Assembly: GCF_000372725.1 (NCBI RefSeq) | Contig: NW_005201392.1 | Span: 743,259-807,258 of the forward strand | Length of the DNA: 64,000 bases | Reading direction: 5' to 3' | Source of the DNA: Emiliania huxleyi CCMP1516 | Lineage: Eukaryota > Haptophyta > Isochrysidales > Noelaerhabdaceae | Shown here: in pieces, positions 37,387 through 46,644 of the stretch | How the letters are laid out: the number at the start of each line of letters is the position of its first letter | Position numbering within the stretch: the stretch's first letter is position 1 | Made by a program: the position numbers and the translations under genes | The notes under the pieces: model-generated | Seen by the model: only the letters and a program-made list of their open reading frames with translations | Told to the model about the DNA's origin: nothing | Databases searched by the model: none

Positions 37387-39104
37387 ATGGATCGCTGGAG
37401 CTTCATCCTCGGCGTGGCCGTCGCCGTCATCCTGCGCAAGGTCGTCGACGTCCTCGGCGAGCCGTATCACGTCGCGAGCAGCATCCAAGTGGGCGAGCCC
37501 AAGTGGGTGCAGCCCATCAAGCGGCTGATGGACGGCGGGCATGAGGCGAACCGGCAGCTGGCTGTGGGCGACGTGCTCTCGGCCGTGGCGGCGCAGCAGC
37601 TGCACCACGCACACACGCTCGCCAATGCCCTCTCTGCCTCCATCGAGGCACCGCTCGCGCTGCGCTCCGCCGTCGTGGGCCTCGGCGTGCGCGTGCTGCT
37701 GGCGCTGGCGGCCGTCTGGTCGATGGCTCCGATCGCCCGCGCCGGCGTGCGGCGGCTGTCGCGCCCGCGGCCCGCCATGCGCAGCTGGCTCGCGCAGGTC
37801 GAGCAGCGGCTGCTCGGCTCTCCCTGGCTCGGCCGTGGCCAGAGAGGCTCGCCCTTGCCTCTCAACCGCACTCACGCGTGCTTCATGCGTGAGCAGGCTC
37901 GGCTGCCTCGTCACCGGCCTCATCCTCGCCGCCGCCGTCGCCGTCATCGTGCAAGCCGCGCCGCCTCCTCCGCCCTCCCCTCCCGCGGCGGCAGAGTGGC
38001 ACGAGCGCGCGACGCACCCGTCCGCTGTGAGACCGCCACAGGAGGGCGCGTGCGCCGCCTCCCGGGCGCGCGGGCACGGCGTTGGCGCGGGTCCCAAGCA
38101 TGCGTCTTGAATTCAGTAAACTTGTCAGGCGCGGGGGCCGGTGTGGCGCGGCGCCGCCGTCGGCAGCGCCTTTTGGCGCCGGTTGGTCGGCGCGAAAGCC
38201 GATGGTTGCTGCGGCTCGGAGGGCTGCGCCGCGCCGGATGGGAGTGGCGACGAGGCAGGTGGCGAGGGCGGTGAGTCGGCGGAGCAGCGTTTGCTGCTGC
38301 AGCACCTCGGCACGCGCCTCCCCGCGCTGCCGCGCCACCCCTGACACAAGCTGGATCCCGACCAGTTGACCCTCAGGCTTGCCGCTTCTCTCCGCGCTGA
38401 CCCGCCTCCTGGGCGGGGGCTACCGCCGCCTCGCCGCCGCGCTGCGCCAGCTGCGGCCCGCGCTGTGCTGCCTCGGCGTCCAGGCCTCCCTCGCCTCCCT
38501 GCTGCTACTCGCAATGCGGCTCCGGCAGCGGCTGCAGCAGCGCGACTCGAGCAACTACGCAAAGTGGTTCGGCGCCTCCGCCGCAAACGGCGCCGCCACC
38601 CCGCCGCTGCTGCCGCCGCAGCCTCGCCGGTCCAGCAGCGGCGGCGTGGCGGCGGCGGCGGCGGCGGCGCTCAGCTCGCCGACGGGTGCGGAGGGCGCTG
38701 GCTCTCGACAGTGCGTGAGAAGCTTCCGCGAAGCTACTCCGAGCCTTCCTGCAGGCGCGGAGCGGCTCTCGTCGATGCGCGAGAACCTGAGCCGGTCGAG
38801 GGAGCAGCTCGGCCAGTTCCAGGCCAGCCTCGAGCCCGAGACCGCAGCGGGGCTGGACCGAGGCTGCCCCGAGATGACGCGAGACCCGAAAGCGTAGGTC
38901 AACCTCGAGTCCAAGATCCTCGACCTCGCCGACCAGAGCCGCCGCCGCCGCATGGCTGGGCTGTACGGGCTGCGCCGGCTCGGCGCAGCGGCGCAGCTGC
39001 TCCTCTGCCTCGTCCCTGCGTACGAGCTCGCCTCCCTCTGGTGGACCCTGTGGTGGGACCTCTCCCTGCGCCGCGGGGCAGGCCGCGCCTCGCTCAGCGC
39101 CGAC

Positions 39105-39135
<31 letters not shown>

Positions 39136-42100
39136 GGTTCCGCGCGCTCGCGTCGCTCTGCTTCCTGCTTTGGCTGCAGTCTGTCGGCCGCACATGCTGG
39201 CTGCTGCTCTCGCTCGCCCTAGTGCGCGACGACGCGACGGAGACCTCCTTCGTCGACGCGATGACTTTCACGTCCATCGCGCCGCGCGTCGAGCGGCTCC
39301 TCTCCGCGGCGACGCGCGGCCTTGCCATCTTTCCGCCCGGCTATGTCTTTTGGTACGCGGCGGCGCTCGAGCTGCTCAACTGCCGCGGCCCGCGCCTGGC
39401 CCAGATGGCGCTGCTCGGCACCGGCCTCGGCGTCTCGCAGGTCCTCGGCTCCGCTACGTCCCTCGCGCCCTCCGCTGCGACCGCCGCGCTCTGGCGCGGT
39501 TGGGCCGAGCAGGCGCGCGCGCTCGTGCCGCTCGTCGCGCTGTTGCAGTCGGCGGGCAGCTTCGACGCGCCTCCCCCGCGCTGCCTGCTGCTGCTCGCCG
39601 CGCCGTCTCTCCTCTCCGGCTACGCCCCTCTCCCTCGAGGACGGACAGGTAAGGCGCGTCAGCGCACGAACGAGTCGTGCGTGGGTAGGCTTCGCCCTCT
39701 TCCTCGAGGACCGGCGTGCCGCTTGCCCCGCCGGCGACGACAAGCCACCGGGACCGGGCCCCGCCAGCCCGGACGCGGCCCCGCCGCGCACGCCGTCGCC
39801 GCGGCGCACTTTCTGGGGCGACGAGTCCCGCTTCAGCGACGTGACCGCGCGCAACGCGTCGCTGCGCGGCCTCGTGCGCCTCATCGCCGGGGAGTTTGGG
39901 AGCGAGCCGCTGCTGCCGGCATCGCTGCTGCGGCCCAAGCGGATGCCCTCATTCACAAGTTCATTGGGAAGCGCATGAATCCACCCCTCCCTCAGGACTC
40001 GCTGCTGCGGCTCAAGCGGATGCACTCGCGCGTGCGCGCGGCGGCCTCCAAGGCGTCGGAGAGCGCCAGCCTCAACTTCCTGGCGCGGCTGCTCGGCGAG
40101 GGAGGGCCGATCCACACGGCGCTGCTCACGTCGGGCGGCTCGCCGCTGCCGTCGGAGCTGCTGCCGGTGGCGCGGCTGCTGCTCGACCACTCGCACCGCG
40201 TGGCGAACGAGCCGCGGATCGGCTCTGCCGTCGCGCAGCTCTGGCCGATGGGCGGGTCGCTGCTCGCTTCGCTGCTGCACGACGTCTTCCTCTCGCAGCA
40301 CGGGCGGTGGATGCTGCGCCGCGGCTTGTGCGCGCTGCAGGCCCAAGAGGAGGAGATGGCGCCGCCGGACGAGGTTCGCTTCCCGCGCGAGCTGCTGCAC
40401 GGGCTCAAGAAGTGGACTCTCATGCCTGCGGTCGGCGTGCGCGGGTGCGTCGTGGCGCACGACGACCTCAAGGCGGACAGCGCGGTGCCGGCCTCGCGCA
40501 TCTTCTCGATGCGGGACGACCCTCGGACGGGGCACACCGCTGCCGCGGAGGCTTGTTCAGAGACTGTTGGTTCTTCACGCGCAGCTTGTCCTGTTTTAGG
40601 CAGCCGTTGCCGTGGACGCCGGTGATCCGCGTGGCCGCCCGCTGCTACACCACGCTCGGCAAGGACGGCCAGCCAGTGCGGCTCGTCCTCGACACTAAGA
40701 ACTTGGTGCGCATCCGGCGCGTCGGCTACTTCACCGAGTGCTCACCGAGGGCGTCGCTCGTCTCACCGCTGTGCCGCGTCTCTTCACGCAGCAGCTGCGA
40801 ACAGGTGCTCGCCGAGGGCGTCGCTCTTCAACGCGCGCGTCACCGCCGTGCACGCGGCCGCCCCCGCGCCGCAGACGGAGCGCTTCGCCCCCGGCGGCCG
40901 CCCCGCCACGCCGCGCGGTGCAGCCGCCGCGGCGCTCGCGGAGAGCGCGCTCGCCGGACTCGAGGCGGAGAAGGAATCCGCCACTTAGTTAAGGGAGCGG
41001 CTCATTGACTGACCGATGCGCCCTCCGGGCCCTAGGCGGGGCTCGCTGTCCGCGCGGCGGAGCGCACCGAGTCGGCAGCGCGCGTGGCGGCGGAGGAGGG
41101 GAGCGGGCGGCGGCGGGGCGGCGAGGCGACTTGCACCGTCGAGTACGTGGACGACCTCGAGGCGTGCCGCCGAGATGTCGTAAAGGGAGGGAGAGAGAGG
41201 AGAGAGGCGAGAAGGGGGGAGAGAAAGAGAGGAGAGAGACGGCGCTGCTGCTGGCCGAGGAGCGACGCCGGGCGGGGTGCGAGGGCGGGAGTGTGTCGCC
41301 GGTGTGCCGACAACACCCTTGTCGCTGCCAGGTGCTGCTCGCCAAGGACGACGCGGAGCAGGAGGCCGAGTTCAACTTCATCACGCTCATCGACCTGCCG
41401 GTGCCGCCGTGGCGCATGCCGCTGCACGTGTGGATGCGAGGCATGCAGGTCGACCTCACGATGGTCGGCTCGGCGCGGCAGGGCGAGAAGCTCCTCTCCC
41501 TCGAGTGGGAGGCGGCCTCGCCAGAGGACGAGGCGCGCGGCCGCGTCGGCTCCGTCATCATCTGCCTTGACGTCGACCCGCTCGACGTGGCGGTGCGAGA
41601 AGCAGCCGAGATGCAGCCGAGATGCAGCCGAGATGCAGCCGAGGTGCAGCCGAGGTGGCGGTGCGGCTGGCCCAAAAGAGGAGGCTCGTTCGCTTGGGTT
41701 GACGATTTGAATGTGGAGCGTTTGAACGGTGAGGTGCGGCTGCCCGAGATTGGCCTGCGGCTGCTCGGCACGGAGCGGCACAAAGACTTGCGCGCCAAGG
41801 GGCGGAACGGCAAGATCGTCGCCCGCCTCCGCCTCGCCATCGAGAAGGGCGGGGCGCTCGCGCCGGCCGGCACGCAGCCCGCGGCACTCGGCCCAGGCCT
41901 CTACCTCACCGTCGAGCACATCTCGCTTAAGCTAGAGGACATCCGGATCGAGGCGCCCGAACCTACCCGAGATCACCTGACAGTACCCGAGATTACCTGA
42001 GATTACCTGGAGGAATCCGGGTCGAGGGCCTCCTCCACCGTCAAGGGCGATTCATTACGAACGGAGGTTGAGCCAGTCCTCACCCAGTGATAGGCCTCCT

Positions 42101-44571
42101 CCACCGTCAAGGGCGGCACGCGCACCGGCCTCGTCCGGCTCGCCGCCTCCGCCTCGGGCCTCATCTCCGCCTTCACGCCCGAGTGGATGGCGAACAAGCT
42201 CTGGCGGCCGGTGCCAACGTCTCGATCGAGGAGGCCGTCGGCGAGATGACCCGAGATGACCCGAGATCGGCCGAGAGCAGGTGCTCACCTCGATCGAGGA
42301 GGCCATCGTCGAGAACAACCAGTCCAACCCCGTGCTGCTGGTCCAGGAGCTCCACCTCCTCGCCGACGTCGCGACCTACCTCCAGCGCGCGATGCGCCGC
42401 CAGGCGGACCGCGAGACGGCACTCGAGCAGAGCCTCAAGGTCAAGTACGCCCGCCGCCTCCTCGCGCGGGCAAAGGTCCGAGCGAGGCGCGCGCGCGAGG
42501 ACATCTCCGCCGCCGCCGGCATCTCGCGCCACGGCTACCTCTGGCGACTGCTCATATAACACAGCATGAGATGACATCACGTAACAGGCATCTCGCACCA
42601 CGGCTACCTCTGGCGACTGCTCATATAACACAGCATGAGATGACATCACGTAACAGGCATCTCGCACCACGGCTACCTCTGGCGACTGCTCGACTCGCCG
42701 CACTCTGTCGGCAGCGCCCTCTCGCCCGAGGCGTTCGGATCAAGTCGCGCGCCACCCGCGCGACGAGCGCCCCGTCACGCGTGCTGCGGTGAACAGGCTC
42801 TCATGTCGCTCGCCGCCGTCGCGTCGAGCTCGCGCGCCACGGCAGCTCGCCTGCGGCCGCGCCGCTCCCTCGGGGGCGCCTTGTCTGACAGCTCGGGAGC
42901 CGTCCTGCAGGCGCGCCCGCAGCGGCACCGCTCCCTCGAGGAGGGCGGGCGGGCCTCGCTCTCCGACGGGTGGCAGTCGCGCCGCTCGATCTTGCGGGCG
43001 AGCCAGGCGGCGGCGGCGGGCTGGCGCCGCGTCTACGTCGTGCTCGGCGGCGGGCGGCTGCGCGAGTACCGGAACTTGCAGGCCGCCCGCGACGACATCG
43101 TTTCGCGCCTCGTCCTGACGGCACAGCGCGGGCCTAGTGCGCTGACTAGGCTTGCTCGATGGTGCGTGAGTGGTTGCGGCGACTCATTAGGCGCAGCGCG
43201 GGTCCGACGTGCGCGCGGCGCGTGTGGTGCCACCGCGCGAGGATCGCGCGTGGTGTGCCTCGAGCTGGACGTGGCGTGGACGTGTCACGGACGCGTCTTT
43301 GGACGTGCCTCTAGGGCCGCGAGTGGTGCCTCGAGCTGGATGTGCAGGGGCTAATGAAGGCGCTCGAGCGGAAGACGTACGCGTGCGAGACGCAGGAGGG
43401 CCGCGCCGCCCGCCGGAGCACGGCCGCGGACACGCCCGTCACTCGTCCCCTCTCCGCGCAGGAGGGACGCCGCCGGTGGGCCGATTGCGCGCGGTTGGAG
43501 GCGCGGACACCCGCGCGGCTCAGCCTCGAGTCCGCCATCGGCCAGGCCGGCCACTCCATCACGAGCGCCTTCAGCCATCTGCGGCTGCCGCTCGGCCTGC
43601 GCAGGGCGCACGTCGCGCCGTTCGAGGAGGGCGCCGCCACGCCGACGCGGACGCCGCCCTCGCCCGTCTTCCTGTCTGCCTGCTCGCACGCCGCCGCGCC
43701 ACGCGGCGGCTCGCGCCCCGCCTCCCCGGCCGCCGACCCCGCCGCCGAGCCGTCGGAGGGGCAGGCGCGCGCCTCGACCGCCTCGTCGGCTCCGCGGCGC
43801 CTGGCCGGCGCGTGCTCGTCCGCCACGGGGACGGAGTGGTGCAAGCCGCTGCCGCTCCCCCCCTCGCTGGCGGTGGGGGGCGCCGAGCCTGAGCCGCACT
43901 CCTCGCGGGGCACTCCCACGAGCCCTCTCGGACCCCGTCCTTGGTAGGCCCTCGAGCCGGCGCAGCGCCTCTCGGGCCGTTCGCCCAGCTCGCCCCGATG
44001 GCAGCGCCTGGCGCAGGCCAAGCTCGAGGAGATTGGCAAGGAGATCTCAAAGACGAGCGAGGAGATCGGCAAGGCGGCGCAGGCCAAGCTCGACGAGATT
44101 GGCAAGGCGGCGGGCTCGTCGCAGCGCAAGGCGCAGGAGCGGGTGAGCGCGCTCGTCCACTTTGCGCAGGAGCAGGTGGCGATCTCTCGCCGCTCGTCGA
44201 GCCCCGCCGCCGTGAGCATATCTGGGGGCGGCAAGGCGCGGCCCTGCCGGCCTTCGCGCCCGCCCCGCCCGCCCCGAGAAGGGGACGCGTGCGCAACCTT
44301 CCCGGGCGCGTGCAGCAGCGAGACCCCGGCAATCACCGCCTGCCCGCTGCGCGGCGGCGCCATCATGTGCCGCTCGAGCTCGTCGCCGTCGACGCCACGC
44401 GGAGCAGCGGCCGAGGGCGACGCGGGGGCCTCGAGCACCGAGACGCCGTCCACACCGCACAATCTCCCGCGCATTCTGTCGGAGGATGTTGCCGGCCCGC
44501 AGGAGATACCGGAGGCGAGTCGACGCGTCCCCCCGCCGCTGGCGCGGACGCTGCACTTCTCGGTCGAGTGA
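37387..44571 (+). CDS. Large unrecognised multi-span membrane protein gene
   Basis: At least a dozen exons encode a protein I cannot assign. ATG 37387 begins MDRWSFILGVAVAVILRK. Hydrophobic segments follow (AVVGLGVRVLLALAAVWSM near 37670; GCLVTGLILAAAVAVIVQA after the intron at 37812; LLLCLVPAYELASLWWTLWW near 39000; ALASLCFLLWLQSVGRTCW near 39150; a helical stretch near 39400). A soluble region follows: NFITLIDLPVPPWRMPLHVW near 41380 and GLYLTVEHISLKLEDIR near 41900. A PH-like start (GWRRVYVVLGGGRLREYRN) is near 43020, and coiled-coil repeats LEEIGKEISKTSEEIGKAAQ are near 44050. The last exon ends HFSVE at TGA 44571. It could be two genes; no clear internal start was found. Membrane-contact lipid transfer is one guess only. 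Confidence 0.5.
37812..37896 (+). other. GC-AG intron, 85 nt, 8-bp exon copy
   Basis: The intron starts GCTCGGCT and the downstream exon starts GCTCGGCTGCC. The acceptor is GTGAGCAG. The joined frame is RLLGCLVTGLILAAAVAV, a continuous membrane helix. Confidence 0.75.
41587..41654 (+). other. GT-AG intron, 68 nt, with GCAGCCGAGAT array
   Basis: The intron starts GTGGCGGTGCG, identical to the next exon start. Its body is five GCAGCCGAG(A/G)T units. A second exon-start echo, GTGCGGCTGCCC after GGTGAG at about 41730, suggests another intron immediately after (about 41661-41730), leaving only 6 nt of exon or a nested event. Confidence 0.75.
41938..42012 (+). other. GA-AG intron, 75 nt
   Basis: The intron starts GACATCCGGATCGAGG; the downstream exon starts GAATCCGGGTCGAGG. 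The insert is (ACCCGAGATNACCTG)n and the acceptor is CCTGGAG. All alignable cut points lack GT or GC with AG, so GA-AG is favoured. Confidence 0.7.
42028..42093 (+). other. GC-AG intron, 66 nt, 21-bp exon copy
   Basis: GCCTCCTCCACCGTCAAGGG occurs at the intron start and again, unchanged, at the downstream exon start after GATAG. Only 15 nt of exon separate it from the intron at 41938-42012. Confidence 0.85.
42211..42280 (+). other. GT-AG intron, 70 nt, about 35-bp exon copy
   Basis: The intron begins GTGCCAACGTCTCGATCGAG; the next exon begins GTGCTCACCTCGATCGAG, and similarity continues through GAGGAGGCC(G/A)TCG. The insert is GAGATGACCC repeated, with acceptor GAGAGCAG. Confidence 0.85.
42519..42656 (+). 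other. Tandem pair of 69-bp GC-AG introns
   Basis: Units 42519-42587 and 42588-42656 are nearly identical, each starting GCATCTCGC and ending CGTAACAG; the downstream exon at 42657 starts GCATCTCGCACCACGGC. Each unit opens with a 33-base copy of the exon that follows. Either two introns abut without an exon, or one intron doubled in length by unequal exchange. Confidence 0.85.
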
Positions 44572-46644
44572 GGCGCCCCTACCCTTGCGCAGTGAGATTA
44601 TACGTCCGGCGGGTGTACTGTAGCGTGTGCACCCACAACCGGTGTGCGCGTATGGTGTCTTGAGTCATGTGCACATGTACATATGGGCGCACGTCGGAGC
44701 AGCGTCCGAGCAACGTCGTACTGCGGAAAGTACAGAGCTGCGCCGTGGAGTACTATGCCGAGAACACAACACAGTCAGACAGCGATCCTCGCGGGCTCTC
44801 TCCACTTTGCTTTTTAATGTTAATCTGCTGTGCACACTAGCGGCGACCTCAAGAAAAAACTCGGACCCACGAAGACAAGGAGCGCGCGCCAATGGCCGCC
44901 TCCGTGACACTCCCACCTCCTGGGCCGGCGCGGGAGTTTTACTGCCGAGTTTCTCCCGGCCGGCCGCCTCCTGACACGCCCACTGACCGAGCCCATCGAA
45001 AAAAATTCGGCGCGCCGCACTGCTCTGACCCCTGCTCGCCCCTGCTCGCCCCTGCTCGCCACTGTCGCCTCGGTTGCCGAGGCTGCCGCGCACCCGCGCG
45101 CTACGCGACTACGAACTGCACCAGCTGGGCTCGAACCAACGACCAAAACGTCCCCGACCCGAACGCTGCACCAACTAGGCCACACCGCAGGCTCGATATG
45201 CAATACGCACAAAACTGGCCGCTCATAAAGCACTACTCATTTGCCGAGGCCACGCGGCGCCCCTCCACAGCCAGCCTACCCTCCTATCGCGCCACTCGAA
45301 GCCCCGCGGCCGCCTCTCGCCTACCGCGCTGCCCTCGCCTGCCACCGCACCGCCCGCGCTCCAGCCTAACCAGCTCTGCATCTCGCAACACACACTTGAC
45401 AGGGACAGACCAGGCGCAGGAAAAGGGAGCGGGGCCCGAATCCAAGGGACCACCCCGTCGGGCGGAGGAGCTGTGAACTCAGGTCCAGCAGGAAGGCTGC
45501 TGGCTCCTGACTCATCCCCCAAATCCCCCACACCTTGGCGGCCTGAAACCTTACCATTCCGACACCTCACACACACCCCTCCCCTAGGGCTAAGCAGTGC
45601 GCGAGCCCACCCGACTTCAGGCGAGACGTTGACCACTCCTTTGGAACAGTTCTGTCAGTGGCTGCACTAGACGCCCACAGAGGCGCGCGGCGCGGGCAGA
45701 TGACTAGGGGAGAAAAAGCGGAGAACCTAGCTCGCTGGGAGATGTGCGCAACCTAAAGACGGGAATAGGGGAGAGAAGTGTCAGTGTGAGGGGAGGGCGT
45801 AGGCTGGCGTTTTTGCCTTTGAAAACTGAACAGTTTTTTTTTTAGCGGCGACCTCAACCGACTATGGAGGACCCGTCACCAGACGACGCAGGGCGGACGA
45901 CGGGGAGGCGCGGAGCAGACGCGCAGGGCGAGACGAGGGAGGGAGCAGGATGTTGCGGAGATCAGCAGGAGGATGTACGACGAGATTAGGAGCAGCAGGG
46001 ACCCGAGGGACCATGTGGAAGACGGCTAGTGCTAGTCCCCCATCGGGAGGACGACCCCGGCTAGTCGCCGACCACACCCACAAAGAACCCTGCACAAAGA
46101 CCGCAGGGCGGGGACCTGTTCCTTTTTACCCATCTCCTAGTAGAGGTGTCCGTTTTATTTATTTATTTACTCACTGTGGGGGGGGCCGCGCGCCCCCGCC
46201 GCGCCCCCCCGCCCCCCCGCCTCCGCGCACCGCGGCGAACACCGGCCGGCACCTCGGTCCTCGCGTCTGTGGGCACTCAGTCTGTGGCTCAAAATCTCTG
46301 TGGGCGGGGGGGCCCTAGTCCGCAGTGAAAAAGACAAACCCTCGAAACTTAAAACGGTCGCGGATGCGAGAAAAATTCTGTGTCGCAAGTGAGAAGTGAC
46401 AGTTTCGCGCAACCAGCACCAGGGAGAGCTCTCCGAATGGAACCTCCGTGCCACCCTCCGGCGCGGCGTTGCGCAGACGCCCTGGCACCTACAATGTCGC
46501 GCCCGTCAACCGCTTCCCCCGCGGGGCCTTGCTCCCCACGGCTGCGAACTGGCCTGCTGACCGACAGGCCGTGCGCATGAGCCCCCCCTCCCTCTTCGTC
46601 ACGGCCTGGAGCTCCCCCCCCCTCCCTCCCCGCCCCCCTCTTCA
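44572..46644. other. Intergenic region between two 3' ends
   Basis: Apart from the tRNA-like segment at 45117-45189, no gene is evident. GCCCCTGCTC is repeated near 45033-45060. A TTTATTTATTTA run at 46155-46170 with GAGGTGTCCG resembles the repeat at 12190-12225. Confidence 0.4.
45117..45189 (-). tRNA. tRNA-like sequence, possible Asp(GTC), or tRNA-derived SINE
   Basis: On the minus strand a good A box (TGGCCTAGTTGG) and a perfect B box (GGTTCGAGCC) are correctly spaced in 73 nt. The T stem GTTGG/CCAGC and anticodon stem CGTTC/GGACG pair; the loop GGGTCGG would put GTC at the anticodon. The D stem pairs at only two positions, the acceptor has a mismatch and several G-T pairs, and position 33 is not T. 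A decayed tRNA or SINE head is as likely as a working gene. Confidence 0.4.
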
